Shown: one piece after another, positions 20,682 through 28,490 of the stretch
How positions within the stretch are numbered: the stretch's first letter is position 1
Layout: the number at the start of each line of letters is the position of its first letter
Source: a virus
Direction: 5' to 3' (one strand)
Virus record (IMG/VR): IMGVR_UViG_3300044846_001025
Coordinates: 1 to 54,846 of that record
DNA length: 54,846 nt
Notes under the pieces: generated by a model
Database searches by the model: none
Told to the model about the DNA's origin: nothing
The model's input: only the letters and a program-made list of their open reading frames with translations
Position numbers and translations under genes: made by a program

Positions 20682-22567
20682 AAAAAATACTTTTGTTTGT
20701 ATTGGGGTTGCTTATCCTCACTACTAGCCTCATTGCACAAAGTGCAAACACTTCTCCTGGAACTGGTCATTGGGTTGTTATAGACTCAGGTTATCAAGTT
20801 GCTACAACTACTGTAGGTAAAACAGTAGCACCCCTGCATTTTTACAACACTTCTACTTCAGAGAAAATTACAGGTATGCAGTTTCGTGTATTCTATGATA
20901 AGACTGCATTTACTGGTGTTGTGCCTACTTTAAAAATCTCTACTTCAGATCAATACCTTCAGTATGTAGATAGTAATTTACAAGGATTCTTAACTGTAAC
21001 TCTAGCTTACACAGGTTCTAATTCTTCATTTAATTATTCTGACGGTGCTACATTTGATTTAACTTTTACTCACGCTGCCGAAGCTATATTTAACAACTTA
21101 GATTCAATCAAGACTTTGAAAGTTGCAGGTGTAAAATCATTTGCAAATAGAGCTGCTACTAACTGGGGTAACGATACCACTTTGGTTGTCTACTCTTATG
21201 GTGGTCGTTTTAACCAAAAGGTTCTTCGCTTTGCTGCTAAGTTTAAAAACGTTACGGGTTCTGATGCTAAGAATCTTTGGGTGTCTTTAGAAAAGAAAAC
21301 TCCTACAGGTTCTTGGACACACGTAGAGTCAAAATCAACTAACTCATTGGGCCACGTAGTATTTAAGAAATTTATTGATACTACCTACTGGGATGTAAGA
21401 ATGGTTGTTAAAGGGGATACAATGACTCCTGGTAACGTATTCTCTACTGCTGACGCACAGAAGATTAACCAAGCAATCCTTGCACAATATACTCCAACAG
21501 GATTTGACTACTACACTATGGATGTAAACGGAACTAGCGGAGACATTTCTATTGCTGACGTTTACTCTGTTTATGGTCGTTTGGCAGGAAGATTTTCTTC
21601 TTGGCCCAACTCTAAAAAGGACGTAATGTTCTTTACAGTAGCTGAGTACAATGCTATCAACGGTGCTACTGCTAATCCAACCTCTACTTACGCAACTGTC
21701 AACAACTTCAACTATTCTATTGACGGTAGAGACTCTATTACTTACTACGTAGCAGTTAAAGGAGACGCAAACTCTACAGGATTTAAAATGGCTCGTCTGA
21801 CTCCTATTAAAATTGTCAATCAAGCAAATGCTAAGAACTACATCATTGACAAAACAGTAAGTTATGATGACCCTTCTTTGGAGACAGTAGAAATCAATAT
21901 GCCCAAAGTAAAAGTAGAGGACGGTAATTTGGTGAGCGTACCAGTTAAAGTTTTGACTAACGGTAGAGACCTTACTGCTCTTCAGTTAGACCTTAAATAC
22001 GATACTGCTTACTTGTCTTTCAAACAGATTGAAGTAACAGAAAAAATTATGAAGTGGACTGCTTACACAAATCCTTCTAATGGAGTTGTGTCTTGGGGAG
22101 GAGCTGACCTTACAAATGCCAATCTGTTAAAAGACGGAGAACAAGTATTTACTCTTCAGTTCATTGCTAAGAAACCACAGGATTCTTGGGCTACAGCAGC
22201 CATCTGGACAGCAGAAAAGTACGTAGGTGATAACAAGGCTAAGGATATGAACATTAAACCTACTATGGGCATTATTGAGGTTCGTAGAAAAGGATTGGTA
22301 TCTATCAACCAAGTAAGTGACCTAATGGCATTTCCAAATCCTTCAGAAGGTGCTGTCCAAGTACAATTCAAGATAGCCGAAGAGTCTGACGTAAACTTGT
22401 CTTTGTACAATGAGGTAGGTCAGTTAGTCCAAAATATTCTAGACAAGCACATGCCTGTAGGAAACTATAAGTACAGCGTGGACTTAGAAAGATTACCTGA
22501 CGGAGTTTATATCTTAACTCTTAAAACAGAAAAACAAGTCCTAGATTCTAAACTATTAATCATATGA
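20678..22567 (+). CDS. Secreted cohesin/dockerin protein with T9SS C-terminal sorting domain
   Basis: 629 residues. Signal peptide 1-20, cut before Gln21. A cohesin-like beta domain (about 30-175) is followed by an Ig-like or prealbumin-like region, a dockerin-like Ca-binding loop DVNGTSGDISIADVY (282-296), then RFSSWPNSKKDVMFFT and a second cohesin-like domain (about 400-535). The last ~80 residues (MAFPNPSEG at 550-558, then YNEVGQLVQ, GVYILTLKT, KLLII) are a textbook type A T9SS sorting domain. It should be exported through the host T9SS and fixed to the cell surface or released. Finding this on a phage is unusual. Confidence 0.85.
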   Translation: MKKILLFVLGLLILTTSLIAQSANTSPGTGHWVVIDSGYQVATTTVGKTVAPLHFYNTSTSEKITGMQFRVFYDKTAFTGVVPTLKISTSDQYLQYVDSNLQGFLTVTLAYTGSNSSFNYSDGATFDLTFTHAAEAIFNNLDSIKTLKVAGVKSFANRAATNWGNDTTLVVYSYGGRFNQKVLRFAAKFKNVTGSDAKNLWVSLEKKTPTGSWTHVESKSTNSLGHVVFKKFIDTTYWDVRMVVKGDTMTPGNVFSTADAQKINQAILAQYTPTGFDYYTMDVNGTSGDISIADVYSVYGRLAGRFSSWPNSKKDVMFFTVAEYNAINGATANPTSTYATVNNFNYSIDGRDSITYYVAVKGDANSTGFKMARLTPIKIVNQANAKNYIIDKTVSYDDPSLETVEINMPKVKVEDGNLVSVPVKVLTNGRDLTALQLDLKYDTAYLSFKQIEVTEKIMKWTAYTNPSNGVVSWGGADLTNANLLKDGEQVFTLQFIAKKPQDSWATAAIWTAEKYVGDNKAKDMNIKPTMGIIEVRRKGLVSINQVSDLMAFPNPSEGAVQVQFKIAEESDVNLSLYNEVGQLVQNILDKHMPVGNYKYSVDLERLPDGVYILTLKTEKQVLDSKLLII

Positions 22568-22914
22568 AACTAAAAGAAAAACTTGGTTTTGGCCAAGCAG
22601 AGCCCGTAGCAGTACCAGATAACAATCGTTTCTACTACATGCTACAACAAATGCAAGCCAATCGTTGGAAAATTACCGCTATCGTATTGGGCTTGTTTAC
22701 TCTAATCATTGTAGGTATTAATGCTGCTGTCTTTGTAGGAGCTTCTATTGGAGAAGACTGGAAAGAAATGTTACTTATCCTCTTAGGAGCTTTTGTAGGT
22801 AACTTGAACAAAGTAGTTGACTACTGGTTCAACTCTGAAGACAGAGACAAAATGTTAATACAGAAGGTGGATGAGGAGGATGGTGTATCTTTGTCAAACA
22901 CAACTAATCCATAA
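22564..22914 (+). CDS. Small membrane protein, holin-like
   Basis: 116 residues with two hydrophobic segments (about 38-59, TAIVLGLFTLIIVGINAAVF, and 68-84, EMLLILLGAFVGNLNKVV), then a polar tail with DYWFNS, an ending often seen in phage holin-type proteins. It starts on an ATGA overlap. It could be a second holin or antiholin. It would sit in the inner membrane. Confidence 0.6.
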   Translation: MKLKEKLGFGQAEPVAVPDNNRFYYMLQQMQANRWKITAIVLGLFTLIIVGINAAVFVGASIGEDWKEMLLILLGAFVGNLNKVVDYWFNSEDRDKMLIQKVDEEDGVSLSNTTNP

Positions 22915-22918
22915 TATT

Positions 22919-23242
22919 ATGTCAGAAGAACAAGAAGAAGGCGGAATGTCTGGTGTAAAGAAAGCAATCATCGGAGCAATTACCACAGCGGTAACTGCAG
23001 GTGGTGCTTGGTTTGCTACTCACTTAGGTGGTGGCGAAGATGAAAAGCCAGAAACTCCAGCAGCTGTAGCTGCTCCCGCACCTGTGATTAACATCACTAC
23101 GAACAACGAACAGAAGCAACAGGCAAACACTGGTGGCGGTAATACCGTTATCATTAAGGAAAAGGCAGCACCTGCTGCATCTACTCCTGCCCCTGCTGCT
23201 CCTGCGTCTAAACCCCAAGCAGATGAAGAAGATCCTTGGTAG
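22919..23242 (+). CDS. Single-pass membrane protein with Ala/Pro-rich tail
   Basis: 107 residues from ATG 22919. One transmembrane segment (about 14-33, IIGAITTAVTAGGAWFATHL) follows a short acidic N-end. The rest is Ala, Pro and Gln-rich and disordered-looking, ending EEDPW. The shape (one anchor plus a long flexible arm) would fit a spanin-like or envelope-bridging protein, but no family is recognised. Its last 20 nt overlap the CsgG-like gene. Confidence 0.55.
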   Translation: MSEEQEEGGMSGVKKAIIGAITTAVTAGGAWFATHLGGGEDEKPETPAAVAAPAPVINITTNNEQKQQANTGGGNTVIIKEKAAPAASTPAPAAPASKPQADEEDPW

Positions 23243-23912
23243 CCTACTGTTAATAATCCTTATCTATGGTTGTGGTTCTATGAAGACCACAACCGAGGAT
23301 GAGGTTATTGAGAAAAAAGATATTTCTAGCGTGTCTGGATATACTGATTCTATTAAGAAGAACGTACAAGTAATTAGCATGGACATGACTAAAGTGTTGG
23401 CTATGTACCCAAGTCTTCAAGAGAAGAATGTAGGTTTAGGTTTTGCAGAATCCGTATTAGATTATTTAGATGAAACAAATCGTTTTGTATTTACTGAAGA
23501 GAAGGGTGAAATCAAGGAAAGGATGGTAACTCAATTCAAAGCTTCTAAAAAAGGAGTCTTTGAAGAACCTATTGACGGCAAAGGAAAAATTAAAGCTGCC
23601 CACTACTTTGTTTATGTAACCGTTGCTGATTTTGCAGTAGACGAGGACGAGACCGTACAAGGTGGAAAAGCTAAAGTAGTGGTAACTACTTTTATCCGTT
23701 TGCAAGTTCGATTTGTAGACGCTAAAACAGGACAAATTTACATTGGTTCTGGTGAAGGCGAATCTATAAAAGTAGGAGAGTCATTCTTAAAATCTCTAGA
23801 CGATATGAAGTTTTCTCAAAGTACCGTAGGTAAGGCAACACGAAAGTCGCTTGAAACAGCAACTACCAAAGTGATTGAAAACCTTATTAGAAACGGTGTC
23901 TTTAAGAGCTAA
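23223..23912 (+). CDS. CsgG-like outer-membrane lipoprotein
   Basis: 229 residues from ATG 23223. The signal ends in LIYGC with Cys17 as lipidation site. The middle and end follow the CsgG/HfaB pattern: GLGFAESVLDYLDETNRFVF, then a conserved KAAHYFVYVTVADF strand pair, VVVTTFIRLQVRFVDAKTGQ, and a C-terminal helix STVGKATRKSLETATTKV. CsgG proteins assemble as lipidated outer-membrane export pores for curli. Short CsgG-like lipoproteins without a pore also exist, so pore function is inferred. Confidence 0.68.
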   Translation: MKKILGSLLLIILIYGCGSMKTTTEDEVIEKKDISSVSGYTDSIKKNVQVISMDMTKVLAMYPSLQEKNVGLGFAESVLDYLDETNRFVFTEEKGEIKERMVTQFKASKKGVFEEPIDGKGKIKAAHYFVYVTVADFAVDEDETVQGGKAKVVVTTFIRLQVRFVDAKTGQIYIGSGEGESIKVGESFLKSLDDMKFSQSTVGKATRKSLETATTKVIENLIRNGVFKS

Positions 23913-25338
23913 CATATTAATCTTACTATTGAGTATAGGACTGAGTTTAAAAGCTCAGTCCTTTACCTACTCGTACACAGACCCGTGTACAAAACAATTA
24001 AAGTTCATTCTTGCTGATATGAACTCTCCGATAGTAATAAGTTACTACGGACAAGTAAAAAACTTCAGTTACACAGAATTGCAAGATGGTACATTTGACG
24101 CTTGGTTAAATTATACTTATGCCAATTACAAAACAACAACCCCATGTCAAGGAGTTTTTGCAACAACTACTACAACTACAAGCACAACAACTATAACTTC
24201 TTTAGTAAATAATGTGATGAATCTTAACTCTTTAACGAGTTTAGATTTATCTTCGACTTCGCTAGGATCAAGTACTTCAATAGGAAGTACAACATCTTCT
24301 GGCACAAATGTAAAAAATGACTCTAAAAATGGAAGCTCGAATAACAAAGTTGGTAGTAATGGAAACAATAGTACTACTGATAATTCTGGGAATAATTCTA
24401 GTAACAGTGACCAGTCATCTGGACAAGGGTCCAATACGTCGTCAGAAGGACAAGTAGGCAATGGAAGCAACTCAAGTAATAATTCTAATGGCTCTAATGA
24501 TGCTGGGGGTAACTCTGGGAGTGGCTCTAGTTCTTCTTCTAGTGGTGGTGGTAATGGTTCTGGTGGAGGTGGTGGTTCAGGCACCGCAGGTGATAAGAAA
24601 CCTGAAGAAAAAACTCCTGAAAAGATAGAAGAACAAAAGAGTGAAACCCAACAAGCAGGTGGAAGTTCATCCGCAAAAGCCGCTGCTAAAGGTAAAGTAG
24701 AAACTCAAAAACCAGCTATTCTAGTTACAGGGGATATAGTTGGAGTCCAAACTGTTAAAGATCAAGCACAAGACGCTAGAGCAACAATGTCCTTTACTAG
24801 AGTTAAAGGAGATGGTACTGCCTCTATAGGACTTGCAGCTGACTATATGATCAATGCTAAAATAGGAAACTTTAATGGTGTACGTTCTTGGATGGGTGTC
24901 AACAAGAAAGGTAACAAACATATCAATGTTCTTTCGGCAGGAATTAACCTCATGCCAAAGTCCTACAATGGTTCTTTGTTGTTTGTGAGGGTAAACTCGC
25001 TAAAGAACTTTACAGCACTCTACGGAGCCGCTGCATCGTATGGCGAGTTATTTCAAGAAGAAGTTATATCTACCCTACTGATAGGCGGTTTTATGTATAA
25101 GGGACAACTTACCAAACACATAGACGCTACTATTATTGCCGCTAGTGTTTACGCTCCTTATACAAAGTATTACACAGAGTCTCTATTTGAATCTCAACCA
25201 ATTATAGTTCCTTTTTTAAACATCAACTATTCTCTAACTAAGACTTTTAAGGTGGGATTCACAGGAGGAGGAACTTACATTGCAAACCAAGATGTTGTAA
25301 ACTATCAATTACTTATAGGAGGGAAGTTAAAGATATGA
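23896..25338 (+). CDS. Exported protein with low-complexity linker and probable outer-membrane barrel
   Basis: 480 residues from GTG 23896 (MSLRANILILLLSIGLSLKAQ), chosen over TTG 23875 because it places a standard signal peptide at the N-end. A short Cys-containing N-domain is followed by a long Thr/Ser/Asn/Gly-rich stretch (about 80-230), a charged Lys/Glu segment, and a C-terminal part (about 275-480) of alternating hydrophobic strands ending LLIGGKLKI, as in outer-membrane barrels. It overlaps the CsgG-like gene by 17 nt, which suggests joint work. No family is recognised. Confidence 0.6.
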   Translation: MSLRANILILLLSIGLSLKAQSFTYSYTDPCTKQLKFILADMNSPIVISYYGQVKNFSYTELQDGTFDAWLNYTYANYKTTTPCQGVFATTTTTTSTTTITSLVNNVMNLNSLTSLDLSSTSLGSSTSIGSTTSSGTNVKNDSKNGSSNNKVGSNGNNSTTDNSGNNSSNSDQSSGQGSNTSSEGQVGNGSNSSNNSNGSNDAGGNSGSGSSSSSSGGGNGSGGGGGSGTAGDKKPEEKTPEKIEEQKSETQQAGGSSSAKAAAKGKVETQKPAILVTGDIVGVQTVKDQAQDARATMSFTRVKGDGTASIGLAADYMINAKIGNFNGVRSWMGVNKKGNKHINVLSAGINLMPKSYNGSLLFVRVNSLKNFTALYGAAASYGELFQEEVISTLLIGGFMYKGQLTKHIDATIIAASVYAPYTKYYTESLFESQPIIVPFLNINYSLTKTFKVGFTGGGTYIANQDVVNYQLLIGGKLKI

Positions 25339-26318
25339 GATGGTTAATCGTATTTTTGCTATGGACAGTTGATTTATCTGCCCAGTTTACCTATTCAGGA
25401 TACTTATATAATGCTAATGGGTCAGGAGCTGTTAATGTTCCTATTAGACTTTATCGTAGGACGAACGCAACCATTACAGGCTTTACTAACCAACAGAACT
25501 ACAACGGACACTCTTATTATCGTTCTACAGGAACTGCTACATGGACTACTGCTAGATCTAACTGTGCAGCTATGGGTGGTTATCTAGTAACTATTACTAC
25601 TGCAGCTGAACAAAGTTTTATATTTAATATATGGCCTTCTGGATGGATAGGATTAACAGATGAAGTGACTGAGGGTACTTGGAGATGGGTGACAGGAGAA
25701 ACTTACTCTTATAAAAACTGGAACTCTGGAGAACCTAATAACGCAGGTAACGAAGACTACGTTCAATTTGTATCTAACGGAAGGTGGAATGACTTACCTA
25801 ACAATGTTTCATTACCTTACGTGTTAGAGTTTGACTATGTAGTTACAACTTCTTCTTGGGCACTATATAAGACTATATATACTAACTCTTCGGGTTACTA
25901 TTCTATATCTGAGGCTTATGACCCGTCTAAAGAATACTACATAGAAATAGTAGCGCCTACAAGAATACAAGCTTACACAACTTCAGATGTACAAGCTGTT
26001 TCTAACATTGTTCTTAACAAAACTGCGAGGAATGGTCTTTCTTTTCATATGTTTGACGTAAACGATGATGGTATAATATCAGTAGCAGATAAGTACTATA
26101 TAGCTGCAAGAAAGGCTGGGAGATTTTCTAGATGGAGATTAGCCCCAGATGTTCGTATCTTTACAACAGCACAATACAATACAATTAAAGCAGCTACTAC
26201 AAATGTAAGAGGAACTTATCCTGGAGTCAGTACTCATACTACTTCTACTCTTACCTCAGGAGGAAGTTTAAGTCTTTACCTAATAGCACCTGGTTATGCA
26301 GGACAAGTAACATACTAA
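25335..26318 (+). CDS. Secreted C-type lectin with dockerin-like module
   Basis: 327 residues. Signal peptide 1-16, cut before Gln17. A C-type lectin domain covers about 52-166, with WIGLTDE (104-110), the mannose-type Ca-site motif EPN (133-135) and WND (151-153). Cys77 has no clear partner cysteine. A DVNDDGIISVAD Ca-binding loop (241-252) and the following RFSRW...DVRIFTTAQYN resemble the same module in the T9SS-tail protein. There is no T9SS tail, so it may be released or bind the first protein. It is coupled by ATGA to the barrel gene. Confidence 0.8.
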   Translation: MRWLIVFLLWTVDLSAQFTYSGYLYNANGSGAVNVPIRLYRRTNATITGFTNQQNYNGHSYYRSTGTATWTTARSNCAAMGGYLVTITTAAEQSFIFNIWPSGWIGLTDEVTEGTWRWVTGETYSYKNWNSGEPNNAGNEDYVQFVSNGRWNDLPNNVSLPYVLEFDYVVTTSSWALYKTIYTNSSGYYSISEAYDPSKEYYIEIVAPTRIQAYTTSDVQAVSNIVLNKTARNGLSFHMFDVNDDGIISVADKYYIAARKAGRFSRWRLAPDVRIFTTAQYNTIKAATTNVRGTYPGVSTHTTSTLTSGGSLSLYLIAPGYAGQVTY

Positions 26319-26319
26319 C

Positions 26320-26760
26320 ATGAAAAAACTAATCATACTCTTAATCCTAGCATTTGCAGGTTCGTTGAATGCACAATGCTACAAAATTGACACCGTTAGA
26401 AACCACACACAACTAAGAACTATTGCAGGTAGGCCTGTAGACTTTGGTATAGTGGCAACGGCTGAACAACTTATCTCTGCCAAGTATTCTTTGTGCGATA
26501 CAGGCATTGGAGTTGACCTTGCAATTAACACAATTGCTATGCCTCAAAGACTAATTAACATTGCAGGGTTGCAGTTACTAAAAAGGGATTATGTAGTTAA
26601 TATGTCCATCACAGCTAATAACATTACACATTATTCTAGGAACGTAAAGACCGTTTATGTCAATGCTATGTTCCTAACTGTAGAGGACATTCCTCACAAC
26701 AAAAAAGCATACTCTAGGGCGGTAGAGAAGTGCTTAATAGATTTAGTTAAGGAGTTGTAG
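26320..26760 (+). CDS. Small exported protein, unknown
   Basis: 146 residues. The signal (KLIILLILAFAGSLNAQ) is cut before Gln19, next to Cys20. The mature part has a beta-alpha-beta look (IAGRPVDFGIVATAEQL, KRDYVVNMSITANN) and ends in an amphipathic helix. No family is recognised. It ends with TAG and closes the exported-protein block. Confidence 0.6.
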   Translation: MKKLIILLILAFAGSLNAQCYKIDTVRNHTQLRTIAGRPVDFGIVATAEQLISAKYSLCDTGIGVDLAINTIAMPQRLINIAGLQLLKRDYVVNMSITANNITHYSRNVKTVYVNAMFLTVEDIPHNKKAYSRAVEKCLIDLVKEL

Positions 26761-26849
26761 CCCGTATTTACTGGGGTTTCCAGTTATAATCTTATCTTAA
26801 CTTTAGTTGTTAAGTTTTTAGCTTAACTTACTTAGTTATAACTTTAGAC

Positions 26850-26879
26850 TTGACTTTTTATATTAGGATAGTATATTTG
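26850..26879 (+). promoter_or_regulatory. Host-type promoter for the packaging genes
   Basis: TTGAC at 26850 and TATATTTG at 26872 (22 nt apart). It lies in a 149-nt AT-rich gap with TTAACTTTAG-like repeats, 30 nt before the first gene of the packaging block. Confidence 0.8.
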
Positions 26880-26909
26880 CATTAGTTGTAACAGACAACC
26901 AACCATATT

Positions 26910-27290
26910 ATGAAAAAACTTTTGCGAAAGTACCCTGACCCTATTTTAATTCACAGGGATTACATTGATGTCTTGCTGAGGCTAGCAGGTTATCGCTTAT
27001 CTGATTTATCAGTAACAATTTTAGCATACTCTAGTTACAGAAAAGCACTGACCTCTGAGACTAAGAAAGAGATTGCGGAAAAGTTTAACACAAGCATCCA
27101 AGTAATTTCTAACACAATCACCAAGTTAAGAAAACAACAGTTATTGTTGAAGAACAACTTGAATCCTAAACTTAAACCCGAAAACGACAACCAATCAGCA
27201 TTAACCATTTATTTTACTTTAGAGCCTAAAACTAAAATAAGAAAAACTGTATTGTCGGAAAGTAACATAACGGAACAGACTCCTGCATGA
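26910..27290 (+). CDS. Small winged-helix-like DNA-binding protein
   Basis: 126 residues. Residues 50-85 (ETKKEIAEKFNTSIQVISNTITKLRKQQLL) have a helix-turn-helix pattern: EIAEKF then a recognition-helix-like QVISNTITKL, followed by a basic wing-like segment. The C-terminus is flexible. It heads the packaging operon and overlaps the next gene by ATGA. A role as small terminase or transcription factor is possible but not shown. Confidence 0.65.
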   Translation: MKKLLRKYPDPILIHRDYIDVLLRLAGYRLSDLSVTILAYSSYRKALTSETKKEIAEKFNTSIQVISNTITKLRKQQLLLKNNLNPKLKPENDNQSALTIYFTLEPKTKIRKTVLSESNITEQTPA

Positions 27291-27847
27291 GAAAAGACCT
27301 TCAAATAGAACTCAAGGTATTTGGATTGTATAGTACGGCAGCCAAAGAGTTAAAGTGCACTAGCTCAGAGGTAGATGAAGTTTATTCTTGGTATTTAGGA
27401 GAAATCGTAGAATCCCTAAAGAAGACCGAGACCAAACAAGTCTACCTCAAAGGCTTAGGACGCTTGAGAGCTAATCCTGCATGCATACCAAATATCCTGT
27501 ACTATAATATTGTAAGGTACATAGATATGGCTGGGTTTATGGTAAAGTTCCCAAAATATCACACCAAGAGTAGAGCAAACTTTATGACTGTTATCTACGA
27601 GAACTACAAAAAACTATACGAAGAGGGTTTGAAGAAGATGGACATTCTTATAAATGAACCTATATTTGATAAGCCTATGTACCATAAACAAAGACAAAGG
27701 CTAGTTAACTTTAACCAAGACAGATTAGAAAAACTATATGAATCCATTTGCAGACTACATGAAGCTGCTGAAGCAGGGAGTAAAGAACGCGGACAAGATA
27801 ATCGAGGGGATCAGCAACAAGACATTGAAAGAATTCAATTTACTTAA
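27287..27847 (+). CDS. IHF/HU-like DNA-binding protein (packaging block)
   Basis: 186 residues. The N-terminal part (residues about 25-65) fits the HU/IHF fold as seen in crAss-like phages: a helix (VDEVYSWYLGEIVESLKKT) then the strand motif VYLKGLGRLRANP. A long helical C-terminal region follows, and the last ~36 residues (HEAAEAGSKERGQDNRGDQQ) are low-complexity because they overlap the next gene. Such proteins bend DNA, here perhaps for packaging or injection. Confidence 0.6.
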   Translation: MRKDLQIELKVFGLYSTAAKELKCTSSEVDEVYSWYLGEIVESLKKTETKQVYLKGLGRLRANPACIPNILYYNIVRYIDMAGFMVKFPKYHTKSRANFMTVIYENYKKLYEEGLKKMDILINEPIFDKPMYHKQRQRLVNFNQDRLEKLYESICRLHEAAEAGSKERGQDNRGDQQQDIERIQFT

Positions 27848-28112
27848 TGAAGATGATCAGAACCGTATCTCAGACCGAATGGACATATGTAACGCTTGTC
27901 CCTTCAACTCTACTAATGCTAGAGTATCTCCAGAGTACATGGCACTCACGGGTGTCCCATACGCTACTGGAAGGACCGAATCACACTGTGCGTTATGTGG
28001 TTGTGTAATTGAATTTAAAACATCTTGTTTGAGTTGTAACTGTGGAATAGAAACTTGGAACCAAAGACATCCAGAAAAGAAACAAGAACTAAAGTGGACC
28101 AAAAAACCTTAA
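27738..28112 (+). CDS. Zinc-ribbon-type protein conserved in crAss-like phages
   Basis: 124 residues with three Cys pairs, CNAC (52-55), CALCGC and CLSCNCG, likely two zinc sites. The N-terminal helix (MNPFADYMKLLKQGVKNADKI) resembles the N-end of related phage proteins as I recall them, which supports the early start even though 110 nt overlap the IHF-like gene in another frame. Function is unknown. It stands shortly upstream of the terminase genes. Confidence 0.7.
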   Translation: MNPFADYMKLLKQGVKNADKIIEGISNKTLKEFNLLNEDDQNRISDRMDICNACPFNSTNARVSPEYMALTGVPYATGRTESHCALCGCVIEFKTSCLSCNCGIETWNQRHPEKKQELKWTKKP

Positions 28113-28123
28113 CACCTACTAAT

Positions 28124-28282
28124 ATGAAAAAACCATCAATCAAATCAAGAGCTAACAAGGTAGAAAACCTTAAGAAAGCTTTCCGCATCCTTAACGGTTG
28201 CGGAGGAAACAAAGGCACTAAGTGCGGAGTTGAAGTTTACTATATGCCAGCAGATAGTAAGCTACAAGAGATTAAAGCTTAA
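28124..28282 (+). CDS. Small basic protein with GCGGNKGTKCG motif
   Basis: 52 residues from ATG 28124; an earlier in-frame ATG at 28055 lies inside the upstream gene. The basic N-end (KKPSIKSRANK) and the Cys-containing core GCGGNKGTKCG are compact. No family is recognised. Confidence 0.6.
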   Translation: MKKPSIKSRANKVENLKKAFRILNGCGGNKGTKCGVEVYYMPADSKLQEIKA

Positions 28283-28285
28283 CCA

Positions 28286-28489
28286 ATGACAAAACAACCA
28301 ACCAACCGTTTAAAACCTGAGAGTCAACCTACTTTCCAAGACAATTTATTTATGGTAACTAAAGTCTTTTGGAAAGCAGGTTACTCCTATGGTAAAACAG
28401 GACGGAATGAAGATTTTTATGCTCGAGTATTAGATGATTTTGGTAATCTTCCTATCAATGAGTTTATAGCCAAATACGAGTCACTATAA
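28286..28489 (+). CDS. Unknown small protein of the packaging block
   Basis: 67 residues, mixed helix and coil, beginning MTKQPTNRLKPESQ. Short spacers on both sides place it in the terminase operon. No family is recognised. Confidence 0.6.
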   Translation: MTKQPTNRLKPESQPTFQDNLFMVTKVFWKAGYSYGKTGRNEDFYARVLDDFGNLPINEFIAKYESL

Positions 28490-28490
28490 T

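Noticed and set aside
24147-24584. 145-codon - strand frame rich in Glu, Leu and Pro
   Set aside because: It is the antisense of the Ser/Gly/Asn-rich linker of the exported barrel-type protein, which leaves the other strand free of stops by composition alone.
25335-26318. Possible diversity-generating retroelement target (C-type lectin fold)
   Set aside because: The lectin domain is N-terminal to the dockerin-like module, there is no reverse transcriptase in the window, and I see no repeat of its coding sequence that could be a template.
28055-28123. Earlier start for the small basic protein at 28124
   Set aside because: It would run inside the zinc-ribbon gene for 58 nt, and the later ATG has a clean spacer and a typical basic N-end.
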